A stretch of DNA of 64,000 nt from Ruania rhizosphaerae (GCF_009805705.1 NZ_VSMB01000004.1:62001-126000), one strand, 5' to 3'; shown: positions 1 to 8,750, counted from the stretch's first letter. Made by a program: numbers and translations. The notes: generated from the letters alone by a model not told the origin.

Positions 1-816
1 CGTGCGCACCCACAGCTGCCGGTCTGACTGGGACGTGAGGCTGGTGCGCTCGCCCTGCAGCACCAGGCGGCCGGTACTCATGATGCCGACATGTGTGCAC
101 ACGTTCTCTATCTCGGCGAGTAGGTGCGAGGAGACCAGCACGGTGGTGCCCGCCTCGGCGAGCTCACCGACGAGCCGGCGCACCTCCCGGGTGCCCTGGG
201 GGTCGAGACCGTTGGTGGGCTCGTCCAGCACGAGTAGTTCCCGCGGGCGCAGCAGTGCGGCGGCCAGGCCGAGTCGTTGCTTCATCCCCAGGGAGTACTG
301 CCGGTACTTCTTGTGCGCGGCGGCGCCGAGCCCTACGCGCTCCAGCGCCTCGTCGATCCGGCCCTTGCGGTCCGGCGGAGCCGTGGCATCGCACGCATCC
401 AACCGCACGAGGTTCGCCCGCCCGCTCAGCCACGGATGGAAGGCTGGTCCTTCGATGAGGGCACCCACCCGGGGAAGCACGTCCGTTCCGGCGGCCGGCA
501 TCGGCCGGCCCAGCAGCCACGCCTGACCGCTGCTCGGACCGATCAGCCCGAGCAGCATCCGGATCGTGGTGGTCTTGCCGGACCCGTTCGGTCCGAGGAA
601 ACCGTAGACAGCTCCGCGCGGCACCTGCAGGTCGATACCGTTGACGGCCACCTGCCCGGAGCGGAAGCGCTTGGTCAGTGCCTTCGTGCGGACGGCGAGC
701 TCGGCGCCTGCCTGATCGGCGATCTCCTCAGGCGCAGGTGTGGCACGCGGCGAGCCCGCCGCACCACCCGGGGTGGGTGAGGCGGCGGGTGAGGCAGCCG
801 TGCGGGTGTCGGTCAC
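1..816 (-). CDS. ABC transporter ATP-binding protein, 3' end cut by window edge
   Basis: ATPase subunit of an ABC exporter of the CcmA/drug-efflux type. About 272 residues are visible from a GTG start at 816; the end lies outside the window. It has Walker A GPNGSGKTTT at about residues 75-84, signature YSLGMKQRLGLA, Walker B LLVLDEPTNGLDP and the H-loop SSHLLAEI. A 45-residue Ala/Pro-rich N-terminal extension precedes the core. The GTG overlaps the TGA of the upstream LolA-like gene (GTGA), so the two are translationally coupled. The matching permease is expected just beyond position 1. The exported substrate is unknown; linkage to a two-component system suggests envelope stress or antibiotic resistance, which is inference. 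Confidence 0.93.
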   Translation of the reverse strand, partial: MTDTRTAASPAASPTPGGAAGSPRATPAPEEIADQAGAELAVRTKALTKRFRSGQVAVNGIDLQVPRGAVYGFLGPNGSGKTTTIRMLLGLIGPSSGQAWLLGRPMPAAGTDVLPRVGALIEGPAFHPWLSGRANLVRLDACDATAPPDRKGRIDEALERVGLGAAAHKKYRQYSLGMKQRLGLAAALLRPRELLVLDEPTNGLDPQGTREVRRLVGELAEAGTTVLVSSHLLAEIENVCTHVGIMSTGRLVLQGERTSLTSQSDRQLWVRT

Positions 817-2027
817 GCCATCTCTTGCAGTGTCTCGACCGGCACGGACCCGATGAGTAGGCGGCCGTCGTCGGTGATCAACACGCTCAACAAGGTGGTG
901 CTGAGCACCCGGCCCTCCGGCACCTCGGTGGTCAGCTGCTCGTACAGGGCGGCTGCGTCCAGGCTGGGTGGGCCGTGGTTGCCCTCGGAGTCGGACATGA
1001 ACTCCTCCATCAACTCCTGGCCGCTGTCGGACCCGGGCATCGGGTGGGAGGCGGCGGCGTCGGCGAGGGCTTCCGGGTCTCCGGCGAGCAGGCCTTGGAG
1101 GTCAACGTCATCGATGATGATCACCGACTCCCAGCCCTCGCCGATGGTCTCGGGTGGGGTGTGCTCGGCGGACGCTTCGCCGGATGCTTCCTCGGAGGGC
1201 AGTGACACCGTCTCCTCGACGACCTCGGCACCGGCCGGGGCGCTGAAGGAGAGCACCGCATCGTCCGGGGTGGCGAAGGTGATGTCGGTGTACCCGACCT
1301 CGAGCGCAGGGGTCTCGGCCGTGTCGGAGGTGCTCCAGACCTGCACCTGCAACGGCGTGAAGGTCTCCCCGTCGACGGCGATCCGCACCTGCTCGACGAG
1401 CGTTCCGTCGGTCTCGGGCGTGATCTGCAACTGGTAGGCATCCCGTCCAGCGACCGTGGCCTGCTCCAGCACGGTGACGGAGGAGAACTCCTCGACATGC
1501 TCGAGTGCCTGCTGGGCTGCCTCTTCCGGGGTGGGCAGCTCCGGTGCTCCTGGCGGGGTCTGGCCCTCCTGTGCGTCCTCGTAGCGGGCCTGGGCGGCGG
1601 CATCCAGGGTGTAGTGGGTGACGACGTCGTCGGTGCTGGAGTAGGTCCAGGCTTGCGGACCGTCGTGCACCACGGAGTACTCCGAGGCGGACCCCAGCAG
1701 GGAGACCCTGGAACGCTCGGCCCCGTCGGTCCACACGCGCAGCGTCGAGCTGCCGCCCAGCAGCCCGATCGGGTCGGCACCAGTGATCTCGGTGAGCCCG
1801 CCGGTCGGCAGGCCCAGGCGCGCGGTGTGCACGACAGTGCCGGAGTGGGCGGCAGGTTCGGCCTCGGCGATGCTGGTGAGTAGCTCGACCGGGGTGGCCT
1901 CCGGGAGTGCGGGCTCATCCGCCGCAGCAAGCAGCGGTGGGCCGGCGAGCGCGCCGGCCACGACGACCGCGGCCACTGCCGGGACGGCCCAACGGGCTCG
2001 GTGGGAAAGGGTGCGAGTGGTGCTCAT
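813..2027 (-). CDS. LolA/RseB-like secreted protein (DUF2092-type)
   Basis: A 404-residue exported protein with an N-terminal signal or anchor segment (about residues 13-35, Ala/Val-rich) followed by a beta-rich domain resembling the LolA/RseB fold found in actinobacterial DUF2092 proteins. A GGAGG ribosome binding site lies just before the ATG at 2027. It is the first gene of an operon with the ABC ATPase and is divergent from the response regulator, so regulator, kinase, LolA-like protein and ABC exporter probably form one envelope module. A role as lipoprotein carrier or stress sensor is inference from the fold; no catalytic motif is visible. Confidence 0.75.
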   Translation of the reverse strand: MSTTRTLSHRARWAVPAVAAVVVAGALAGPPLLAAADEPALPEATPVELLTSIAEAEPAAHSGTVVHTARLGLPTGGLTEITGADPIGLLGGSSTLRVWTDGAERSRVSLLGSASEYSVVHDGPQAWTYSSTDDVVTHYTLDAAAQARYEDAQEGQTPPGAPELPTPEEAAQQALEHVEEFSSVTVLEQATVAGRDAYQLQITPETDGTLVEQVRIAVDGETFTPLQVQVWSTSDTAETPALEVGYTDITFATPDDAVLSFSAPAGAEVVEETVSLPSEEASGEASAEHTPPETIGEGWESVIIIDDVDLQGLLAGDPEALADAAASHPMPGSDSGQELMEEFMSDSEGNHGPPSLDAAALYEQLTTEVPEGRVLSTTLLSVLITDDGRLLIGSVPVETLQEMA

Positions 2028-2050
2028 GCCTCCAGTGTGCGCGCCGTTGC

Positions 2051-2067
2051 CTGAGACCGCGCTGAGA
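2051..2067. promoter_or_regulatory. CTGAGA direct repeat, probable OmpR-type operator
   Basis: CTGAGA occurs at 2051-2056 and again at 2062-2067, an 11-bp period, in the 83-bp gap between the LolA-like gene and the response regulator. Direct repeats spaced one helical turn apart are the usual binding arrangement for OmpR/PhoB-type dimers. The site is placed to serve both divergent promoters. That the neighbouring regulator binds it is inference. Confidence 0.55.
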
Positions 2068-2110
2068 ACCTCCCGTGGGCCCGGTCGAGGCGGGCGGCGA
2101 TACTGGTCAG

Positions 2111-2767
2111 GTGCGAGTGCTGCTGGTGGACGACGAGCGCGGGTTCGTGAGTGCCCTGCGCCGCGGCCTGGTCGCGGAGGGGTTCGCCGTGGATGTGGCC
2201 TACGACGGCGAGACCGGCCTGCAGGTGGCGCTGGACAGCGAGCACGACGTGATCGTGCTGGACATCATGCTGCCGCGACGCAACGGCTACGACGTGGTGA
2301 CGGCGCTGCGCGAGGCGCAGGTGTGGACGCCTGTGCTGATGCTCTCGGCCAAGGACGGCGAGTACGACGTGGCCGACGGGCTCGACGTGGGCGCCGACGA
2401 CTACCTCACGAAACCGTTCGCGTTCGTGGTGCTACTGGCTCGGATCAGAGCACTGCTACGCAGGCCGGCGCAGAGCCGCCCGCCCACCCTCGCCGTCGGG
2501 AATCTGGTCCTGGACCCGGCCGCCCGGGCGGTGACGCACGCCGGCGCACCGGTGGAGCTGACCACCCGGGAACTGGCGCTGCTGGAGTACCTGATGCGGC
2601 ACGCCGACCGGCCGGTGGGCAAGGTGGAGCTGCGCGATCACGTGTGGGACGGCGCCGGGGAGGACGTCAACGTGGTCGAGCAGTACGTCGGCTACCTGCG
2701 ACGCAAGCTCGGGCGGGAGGCAATCGCCACCGTGCGCGGTGCGGGATACCGGGTGCTGGGCGAATGA
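2111..2767 (+). CDS. OmpR/PhoB-family response regulator
   Basis: A 218-residue regulator with a receiver domain (acidic D7/D8, phospho-acceptor D51 in VLDIMLP, conserved KPF near residue 101) and a C-terminal winged-helix domain. I chose the GTG at 2111 over the in-frame GTG at 2075 because the receiver domain begins exactly there (VRVLLVDDE) and a GATACT box at 2099-2104 lies 6 nt upstream, which fits a leaderless mRNA. The gene overlaps the downstream kinase by ATGA, so the two form a cognate pair. It probably controls itself and the divergent LolA-ABC operon through the CTGAGA repeats. Confidence 0.93.
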   Translation: MRVLLVDDERGFVSALRRGLVAEGFAVDVAYDGETGLQVALDSEHDVIVLDIMLPRRNGYDVVTALREAQVWTPVLMLSAKDGEYDVADGLDVGADDYLTKPFAFVVLLARIRALLRRPAQSRPPTLAVGNLVLDPAARAVTHAGAPVELTTRELALLEYLMRHADRPVGKVELRDHVWDGAGEDVNVVEQYVGYLRRKLGREAIATVRGAGYRVLGE

Positions 2768-4137
2768 ATCCCGACGGCGGAGGGTCGGCTGGTCCGGACG
2801 GCTCGCCACGCCGGTGGTCCGGCAGGCCGTTGCGGCTGCGGCTGACCCTGCTGACCGCGGGGTTGTTGTGTGTGACCCTCGCGCTGGGGGCGCTCGCCCT
2901 GACGACGGTGCTCTCCCGCGGCCGGGTCGCGACACTGGATGAGATCACCACGGCGCGGGCGGACACGATCGCTGCACTGGCGCGAGACGATCGGATCGCG
3001 GCGACCCTTCCGGTGGCGCAGCCCGGGGAGATTGCACAGCTGTTGGATGCCGACGGACGGGTGCTGGCGTCCTCGCCGAACGCGAGTCGGACGCTGCCGG
3101 TGGTTCCTGTGGGAGAGCTGGATCGGCTGCTGGTGTCCGCGGGGGAGGCTGCTACGACGACGACGGCCACGGCCTATGACGCGGAGGTGCGGCTGGCGGC
3201 GATGGAGACGCAGTACCGCGGTGAGCCGGCCACCGTGGTGGTCACGATGCCACTGGCCGAGGTCCGGGACTTGCTGAGAGCGCTGGCGATCTCACTGGTG
3301 GCGATCGTGCCGGTGCTGACCCTGCTGCTCGCGTGGACCATCTGGCTGGTACTGGGCCGGGCACTGCGCCCGGTGGAGGAGTTGCGCCGCGGGGCGGAGC
3401 GGGTGGCGCGTACGGGTGGGCCGGGAACGTTGCCGGTGCCACGCGCAGGCGATGAGCTCGGGGCACTGGCGCGGACCCTGAACGAGATGCTGGACGCACT
3501 GGACGTGGCCGCTGCCCGGCAACGCACCTTCGTGGCTGACGCGGCTCACGAGCTGCACTCGCCGCTGGCGTCGTTGCGCACCAGTCTGGACGTGGCGGCC
3601 GCACACCCGGACAGCTACTCCCAGGAGGAGCTGGTGTCCGATCTCGGGCATGAAGTGGGGCGGATGCAGGCGCTCGTGGAGGATCTACTCCTGCTCTCCC
3701 GGCTCGGGTCCGCTCCCCCGCGCCAGGACGAGTTGGACCTGCGGGAGCTGGTGAGCGGCGCCGTCCGTGACGCGCGCCCGGGTGCACAGATCGCCGTCGA
3801 GGGGGCCGGATGCGGCCAAGGCGACGCGCTGGCCCTCACCCGTGTGCTGCGCAACCTGCTCGACAACGCAGTGCGGCACGCCGACTCGGCTGTGCGGGTG
3901 CGGGTGAGCGACGGCGAAGTCAGCGTGGACGATGACGGGCGCGGGATTCCGGAGGCCGATCGGGAGCGCGTGTTCGAACGGTTCGTTCGGCTGGACGAGG
4001 CGCGCGAGCGGGAGGCCGGAGGCGCCGGGCTGGGCCTGGCGATCGCGCGGGAGGTGGCACGCGCCCAGGGCGGGGACGTGGCGATCACCGGTTCCGAACT
4101 GGGCGGGGCGCGGGTGGTGCTCACCATCCCGGCATGA
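2764..4137 (+). CDS. Two-component sensor histidine kinase
   Basis: A 457-residue membrane kinase. TM1 is at about residues 24-46, then an extracellular sensor of about 125 residues, TM2 near 180-200, HAMP, HisKA and HATPase_c. The phospho-acceptor is H262 in FVADAAHELHSPLASLR. The residue after HEL is His instead of the usual Arg/Lys, giving HELHSP. ATP-binding motifs are NLLDNAVRHA (N box), DDGRGIP and GAGLGLAI. The start overlaps the regulator stop (ATGA). An open frame runs further upstream but lies within the regulator and is not used. The signal sensed is unknown. Confidence 0.93.
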   Translation: MNPDGGGSAGPDGSPRRWSGRPLRLRLTLLTAGLLCVTLALGALALTTVLSRGRVATLDEITTARADTIAALARDDRIAATLPVAQPGEIAQLLDADGRVLASSPNASRTLPVVPVGELDRLLVSAGEAATTTTATAYDAEVRLAAMETQYRGEPATVVVTMPLAEVRDLLRALAISLVAIVPVLTLLLAWTIWLVLGRALRPVEELRRGAERVARTGGPGTLPVPRAGDELGALARTLNEMLDALDVAAARQRTFVADAAHELHSPLASLRTSLDVAAAHPDSYSQEELVSDLGHEVGRMQALVEDLLLLSRLGSAPPRQDELDLRELVSGAVRDARPGAQIAVEGAGCGQGDALALTRVLRNLLDNAVRHADSAVRVRVSDGEVSVDDDGRGIPEADRERVFERFVRLDEAREREAGGAGLGLAIAREVARAQGGDVAITGSELGGARVVLTIPA

Positions 4138-4208
4138 CCGTATCGACACGGCTCCGTCAGTCTGCGGCAACATACAGCGCCAGTCCGCGTACGCGTGTCG
4201 GCACGGTC
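4135..4208 (+). repeat. Dispersed 74-bp hairpin repeat, copy 1
   Basis: An imperfect inverted repeat with arms GACCGTATCGACACG and CGTGTCGGCACGGTC. Its first 39 nt are identical to copy 2 at 5543. The TGA stop codon of the histidine kinase is the first three bases of the element. Related copies lie at 5543, 31724 and 46211. It could act as a transcription terminator or be a mobile REP-like sequence. Confidence 0.8.
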
Positions 4209-4280
4209 GACCCCCTTGCGGAGTGTGTCATGCCAGTGATACGCATTGTGCTATCGCAGTGACACACTTGGGGGGATTCG

Positions 4281-5186
4281 ATGAAGTATCTGCTGTTCAT
4301 GGTGGGCTGGCCGGTCCTGGCAGGGCTGGTGCTGGCCGTCCTCACAGTGGCGATACGGCGCGGTCGCCTGCGGACACCTGTTCCGGGAACTGTACGAGGC
4401 TGGGCGATCGCCGGGCTGACGGCAGGAGTGCTGCTGGCCCTGATCGACCAGATCGGCGGCGTGTTCACCTTCGTCTGGGGCACCCCGGACCTGACACGAC
4501 TGCTGATCGCCCTGGAGTTCGTCGGACCGCTCATCGCTGCCGGCGTGGCAGTGGCGATGCTAGCCCTCCCACCACCACGGCGCCGACGGGTCGGTTCGGC
4601 CGCGCTCACGCGCCGGGGCCTGGCGACATTCGTCGACCGTCGCTGGCTGATCCTGCCGGCACTCACGCTGGTGCTCGTGCTGGCCCTGACAGTCACCGGC
4701 GGCACCTTGGCCGGCCCGGATGGGATGTACATGACCGACGCCGGCATCATGCAGTTCGGCACCGGGATCTATGGATGGCACCTGTCGATCCCCTCGTTGA
4801 TCACGATCGCCGCGCTGCTCATCCTCACGCTGCTCACCCTCCTGTGGATCTCGCGTCCATCGCTGCAGGATGACGAATCAGGTGACGTCACAACCCGGCG
4901 CTGGCGATCCCGCCAGATCCTGCGTGCCGCGAGCGCGGGTCTCTTGATGCATCTGGCGAGTGTGCTGCACTCCTTCGCTGCTACGGCATCCACGCGAGCT
5001 AGCGCCGCCACGTCAGAGGGCCCAGTGTTCGTGCAGGGCTCGTTCTCCGCTCTCGAGACCCCGCTGCGGGTCGCGGGGTTCACGGTCGATGCCGTCGGAT
5101 GGTGGATCATGTTCCTGGCCCTTGCCGTCGCCGTGTGCTCCCGGACCCGCGCCGCGGTGCGATCCCAGGCAGCCGTGAACCGATGA
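4281..5186 (+). CDS. Polytopic membrane protein of unknown function
   Basis: A 301-residue protein with about seven hydrophobic segments, beginning at residue 1 (MKYLLFMVGWPVLAGLVLAV). I do not recognise the family. A GGGGGG stretch before the ATG is a plausible ribosome binding site. It overlaps the following GntR/YtrA-type regulator gene by ATGA, an arrangement seen where a small regulator controls a membrane transporter or envelope protein. No ATPase partner is encoded next to it, unlike typical YtrA operons. Confidence 0.75.
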   Translation: MKYLLFMVGWPVLAGLVLAVLTVAIRRGRLRTPVPGTVRGWAIAGLTAGVLLALIDQIGGVFTFVWGTPDLTRLLIALEFVGPLIAAGVAVAMLALPPPRRRRVGSAALTRRGLATFVDRRWLILPALTLVLVLALTVTGGTLAGPDGMYMTDAGIMQFGTGIYGWHLSIPSLITIAALLILTLLTLLWISRPSLQDDESGDVTTRRWRSRQILRAASAGLLMHLASVLHSFAATASTRASAATSEGPVFVQGSFSALETPLRVAGFTVDAVGWWIMFLALAVAVCSRTRAAVRSQAAVNR

Positions 5187-5545
5187 CGCTGCGCATCAGC
5201 CTGAGCGGCCAGGACTCCCCCGCCGATCAGATCCGCGAGCAGATTCACGGACTCGTCTCCTCCGGCCGGCTCGCGGCCGGCGAACGACTACCGTCGGTGC
5301 GCCAGCTCGCCCATGATCTGGGCGTCGCCGCCGGTACGGTCGCCAAGGCCTACCGGAAGCTCGAGACCGAGGGGGTACTCGTCAGCCGCATCGGGTCGGG
5401 GACAACAGTCAGCAGCGCGGCCACACCGATCCCGCGTGAGGTGATCACCCATGCACGCGCGCTGGCAGAAGCTGGGCGAGCGGCCTCGCTGGGGCCCGAC
5501 GACGTCATGCGGGTCCTGCGAGCGGTATGGCCGGAGGATCATTGA
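5183..5545 (+). CDS. GntR-family regulator, YtrA subfamily
   Basis: A 120-residue regulator. The N-terminal winged helix contains the GntR signature (LPSVRQLAHDLGVAAGTVAKAYRKLE, about residues 34-60) and only a short C-terminal dimerisation tail follows, as in the YtrA subfamily. The ATG overlaps the stop of the membrane-protein gene (ATGA). Regulators of this subfamily usually repress their own operon in response to cell-wall stress, so autoregulation of the 4281-5545 pair is likely. Its stop codon coincides with the first bases of repeat copy 2. Confidence 0.9.
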   Translation: MTLRISLSGQDSPADQIREQIHGLVSSGRLAAGERLPSVRQLAHDLGVAAGTVAKAYRKLETEGVLVSRIGSGTTVSSAATPIPREVITHARALAEAGRAASLGPDDVMRVLRAVWPEDH

Positions 5546-5616
5546 CCGTATCGACACGGCTCCGTCAGTCTGCGGCAACATGCGGCGCAAGGTCCGTCAC
5601 TCGTGTCGGCACGGTC
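5543..5616 (+). repeat. Dispersed 74-bp hairpin repeat, copy 2
   Basis: Same length as copy 1 and identical to it over the first 39 nt, starting with the TGA stop codon of the GntR gene. The right arm CGTGTCGGCACGGTC is also identical. The centre has diverged. It lies between the GntR gene and the SDR promoter (TAGGTT box near 5661). Confidence 0.8.
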
Positions 5617-5706
5617 AGCGAGCAGCCGGCGCTTCCCGGGCGAAACCCGCACGGTCGCGCGTAGGTTGGACGCGGCAGGACGGCCCGACACTCAAGGAGA
5701 GCGAAG

Positions 5707-6477
5707 ATGCGCGGCAAGGTGGCGTTGGTGACCGGCGCTGGTTCAGGGATCGGAGCGGCCTCGGCGCACCTGCTCGCCGAGCGTGGGGCTGCGGTGACGC
5801 TCGTCGGCAGGACCGAATCCGAGTTGGAGACGGTCGCAGAGTCGATTCGCGAGCGCGGCGGCGAAGCAATCGTCGCTGTCGCTGACGTCACCGACAGCGA
5901 TGCTGTCGCGGCGGCCGTGCAGGCCACACTCGACGCGCACGGCGGCCTGGACGTGGTGGTTGCCAACGCCGGCGTCAACGGTACGTGGGCGGGGATCGAG
6001 GAGCTCACGGTCGAGGAGTTCCGCTCGACGCTGGACATCAACCTCGTCGGCACCTTCATCACCATCAAGCACGCCGTACCGCATCTGCGCCGAGGTGGAT
6101 CGGTGGTGGTGACCTCGTCCGTGAACGGCAGCCGCATCTTCTCCAACAGCGGGGCCTCGGCCTACTCCAGCTCCAAGGCCGGCCAGATCGCCCTGGCGAA
6201 GATGCTGGCGGTCGAGCTCGGTCCGCGAGGAATCCGCGTGAACGTCATCTGCCCAGGGGCGATCGACACCGCGATCGGGGACAACACAGACGTGCGGAAC
6301 CAGAGGGTGAAGATCCCGGTCGAGTTCCCTGCCGGCCCGATTCCGCTGACCGGCAATACACCAGGAAACTCCGATCAGGTCGCCGAACTGGTGACCTTCC
6401 TCGCTAGTGACGCCTCCTCGCACATCAGCGGAACCGAGGTGTGGATCGACGGAGCGGAGTCACTGCTGCAGGGGTGA
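5707..6477 (+). CDS. SDR-family NAD(P)-dependent oxidoreductase
   Basis: A 256-residue classical short-chain dehydrogenase. The cofactor loop is TGAGSGIGAA (about residues 10-19), followed by the structural NAG motif, the conserved N in LDINLVGTF, and the catalytic Tyr153/Lys157 in SAYSSSKAGQ with Ser from VTSSVNGS. The ribosome binding site AAGGAGAGCGAAG sits before the ATG. It is monocistronic, with a TAGGTT -10 box near 5661. Substrate cannot be assigned; the C-terminal DASSHISGTEVWIDGAE segment is typical of alcohol/sugar SDRs. Confidence 0.92.
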   Translation: MRGKVALVTGAGSGIGAASAHLLAERGAAVTLVGRTESELETVAESIRERGGEAIVAVADVTDSDAVAAAVQATLDAHGGLDVVVANAGVNGTWAGIEELTVEEFRSTLDINLVGTFITIKHAVPHLRRGGSVVVTSSVNGSRIFSNSGASAYSSSKAGQIALAKMLAVELGPRGIRVNVICPGAIDTAIGDNTDVRNQRVKIPVEFPAGPIPLTGNTPGNSDQVAELVTFLASDASSHISGTEVWIDGAESLLQG

Positions 6478-6574
6478 CGGGAGTCCTCGCGTCTTGAGCC
6501 CGCTGCCGCGCGGAGTGGAGCGCGGGACGAACTGGGGACGTGCTCCAGTCACCTGCAGCGCTACGATCCTCGTC

Positions 6575-7025
6575 ATGGACTTCACACTGAAGGGGTATGC
6601 CTCGTAGGCGCCCTTCCCGGTTGCGCAGGGACTCGCAGTTGCTTGCTCGGCGGACCACGCCGCCCCAGCAACGCAACATCGGTGGCCCGCTCCTGTCGGG
6701 TTCGGCTCGCGCCGCCGTTCTCCGCTACGAACGCCGGTCCGGCCTGCTGCGGGGCTCGCTGCTCCGCGCACTGCAGGTCTGGTCCCATTCCCCAGCGGTG
6801 ACCGAACCACCCGTGACGAGTTGCGGGATCTGGGAGTGCTGCCTGTTCATCAGGCCCGTACCGGAGACGCGCGACATGATCGAGGATCTGATTCGCCGGA
6901 CCTCATCTCGGGCCGGCAGGGAGTTGCGCAAGCACGTGCGCGACGCCGATATCCGGATGGTCGGCCCTGTCAGCGGCTTCTGGTGGCGCAATCAACGCTT
7001 CTGGCGACTGCAGGAGGATGTGTGA
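6575..7025 (+). pseudogene. Probable decayed gene remnant
   Basis: No intact gene is convincing between the SDR and the tRNA. A TACGAT box at 6562-6567 lies 7 nt before an ATG at 6575, a good leaderless start, but the frame stops after ten codons (MDFTLKGYAS). A terminal stretch (…SRAGRELRKHVRDADIRMV… ending at 7025) resembles the Arg-rich C-terminus of small actinobacterial proteins, and a different frame near 6811 reads TRDELRDLGVLP. Start-like and end-like pieces in different frames suggest a broken gene. The original product is unknown. Confidence 0.35.
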
Positions 7026-7053
7026 CGCTTGCGCTGCAAGACCGATTCCGGCG

Positions 7054-7074
7054 TCATCACATGGCGGTAGCGGT
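7054..7074 (-). repeat. Duplicated 3' end of tRNA-Ser, possible att relic
   Basis: The 21-bp sequence at 7054-7074 is identical to 7164-7184, which contains the CCA end and acceptor stem of tRNA-Ser plus 8 bp beyond it. Duplication of a tRNA 3' end is the usual scar of site-specific integration. Here the copies are only 110 bp apart, so any element has been lost, or the copy arose by local duplication. Confidence 0.6.
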
Positions 7075-7125
7075 AGGAGCCGTCCCTCGCTGGCGCTCGC
7101 TCCTCCCAAATCCCACAGGCCAGAT

Positions 7126-7172
7126 ATGTGATGAAGCCCCGCCCGAAACGCGTGGGCGGGGCTTCATCACAT
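7126..7172 (-). terminator. 19-bp stem-loop at the 3' end of tRNA-Ser
   Basis: Perfect 19-bp inverted repeat, 7126-7144 with 7154-7172, loop of 9 nt. On the minus strand it begins at the last base of the tRNA CCA end, so it is well placed to end transcription or guide 3' processing of the tRNA. There is no U tract, which is common in high-GC actinobacteria. Confidence 0.7.
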
Positions 7173-7260
7173 GGCGGTAGCGGTGGGATTTGAACCCACG
7201 GTGGCTATGAACCACACAGCATTTCGAGTGCTGCACCTTCGGCCGCTCGGACACGCTACC
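7172..7260 (-). tRNA. tRNA-Ser (anticodon CGA)
   Basis: Reads on the minus strand with acceptor stem GGTAGCG pairing with CGCTACC, discriminator G and encoded CCA. The anticodon stem CAGCA/TGCTG holds the loop CTCGAAA, giving anticodon CGA for UCG codons. A long variable arm and the T-loop GGTTCAAATCC are present, as expected for a class II serine tRNA. The bases 7172-7174 are the CCA end. Confidence 0.96.
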
Positions 7261-7326
7261 TCGGCGAGCCAGAGTACCCGGACACCGCCGGTACACCCAA
7301 ACCGAGACGGGTCGTAGGCTCGGGGA

Positions 7327-8157
7327 GTGACCACCGCCACCACTTCACAGGCCGAGGTCGACCGGCTCGTCGACCTGCTCCGTGGCCGGACCTTCACCGT
7401 GCTGACCGGCGCTGGAGTCTCCACCGACTCCGGTATCCCGGACTACCGCGGCCCGGACTCGCCTCCTCGGAACCCCATGACCTACCAGCAGTTCGTGGGA
7501 GACGAGGGTTTCCGCCGTCATTACTGGGCTCGAAACCACGTCGGTTGGCGGCACATGCGCCGCACCGACCCCAACGACGGACACCGCGCGCTGGCGCGGA
7601 TGGAGCAGCGTGGTCTCGTCACCGGCGTGATCACGCAGAACGTGGACCTGCTGCACCAGGCCGCCGGCTCCGAACGCGTCATCGACCTGCACGGCCACTA
7701 CAACGAGGTCATCTGCCTGCAGTGCGGCACGGTGATCTCCCGCACGCAGATGCACGAGCGGCTCGAAGCCCTGAACCCGGACTTCAGCCGTGAGGTCGGT
7801 GACGTGGAGATCGCACCCGACGCGGACGCCGTCATCGAGTCCACCACGGGCTTCCGCGTCCCTGCCTGCACCGTCTGCGGCGGGATGCTCAAGCCATACA
7901 TCGTCTACTTCGGGGAGAACGTGCCGAAGGAGCGGGTCGCGCGAGCATTCGCGATGGTCGATTCCGGTGAGGCGCTGCTGGTAGCGGGCTCGTCCCTGGC
8001 CGTGATGTCCGGTCTGCGTTTCGTCCGCCACGCCCATAAGAACGGGATGCCGGTGGCGATCGTCAACCGCGGCACCACTCGCGGCGACGAGTTGGCCACC
8101 CTCCACCTGCACACCGGAACCTCCGAGACCCTCCAGGCGCTCGACGCCGCCCTCTGA
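7327..8157 (+). CDS. Sir2-family NAD-dependent protein deacylase
   Basis: A 276-residue sirtuin. Motifs in order are GAGVSTDSGIPDYRG (NAD loop), TQNVDLLHQAAG, the catalytic His122 in DLHGHY, and two zinc Cys pairs CLQCG and CTVCGG, then VAGSSLAVMSG and the C-terminal NRG. It removes acyl groups from lysine, consuming NAD. The GTG at 7327 is supported by a TAGGCT box at 7315-7320 placed 6 nt upstream, a leaderless start. It is monocistronic, reading away from tRNA-Ser. Confidence 0.95.
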   Translation: MTTATTSQAEVDRLVDLLRGRTFTVLTGAGVSTDSGIPDYRGPDSPPRNPMTYQQFVGDEGFRRHYWARNHVGWRHMRRTDPNDGHRALARMEQRGLVTGVITQNVDLLHQAAGSERVIDLHGHYNEVICLQCGTVISRTQMHERLEALNPDFSREVGDVEIAPDADAVIESTTGFRVPACTVCGGMLKPYIVYFGENVPKERVARAFAMVDSGEALLVAGSSLAVMSGLRFVRHAHKNGMPVAIVNRGTTRGDELATLHLHTGTSETLQALDAAL

Positions 8158-8183
8158 CGCTTCCTCGAGCGTGGGCCGATCAC

Positions 8184-8672
8184 TCAGCGACGCTGGTCGA
8201 AGAACTCCCGCAGGATCGTCACGGCCTCCTGACCGCGCACGCCCCCGGTCACCCGCACCTGGTGGTTGAGCCGGGAGTCCCGGACGACGTCCCGTGTGGA
8301 CCCGCACGCGCCCGCCTTCTCGTCCCACGCCCCGAGCACCAGCTGCGGCACCCGCGCCAACACGATCGCGCCGGCACACATCGTGCACGGCTCCAACGTC
8401 ACCACCAGCGTGCAGCCGGTCAAGCGCCACCCGCCCAGATGCTGGCCCGCTTCTCGCAGGGCGAGGATCTCCGCATGAGCCGTCGGATCGCCGTCGGCCT
8501 CCCGGCGGTTACGGCCCACCCCGATCACGTCCCCCGTCGGGGAGAGCACGACGGCGCCCACCGGCACATCTCCCACGTCACCTGCCGCACGGGCTTCCTC
8601 GAGCGCCCGGTCCATCGCGTCCATGATGAGCATGCGCTCCGGGCTATCCGGTCTGGGTATGGGCGAAGACAT
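8184..8672 (-). CDS. tadA: Nucleoside deaminase, probable tRNA adenosine(34) deaminase
   Basis: A 162-residue zinc deaminase. The zinc ligands are the His of [13 protein letters not shown], with the catalytic Glu, and the Cys pair in PCTMCAGAI. This is the TadA form that makes inosine at the wobble position of tRNA-Arg. The frame is open further upstream, but ATG 8672 ([14 protein letters not shown]) is preferred because conserved sequence begins shortly after it. A later ATG at about 8633 is also possible. It ends convergently with the Sir2 gene. Confidence 0.9.
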   Translation of the reverse strand: MSSPIPRPDSPERMLIMDAMDRALEEARAAGDVGDVPVGAVVLSPTGDVIGVGRNRREADGDPTAHAEILALREAGQHLGGWRLTGCTLVVTLEPCTMCAGAIVLARVPQLVLGAWDEKAGACGSTRDVVRDSRLNHQVRVTGGVRGQEAVTILREFFDQRR

Positions 8673-8750
8673 GGTCACCAGTGTGCACGCTCCAGCGCCG
8701 ACACAACTTCCGGGCCTGGACCCAGTGTGCGACTTCGGTCGACGCCGGGA

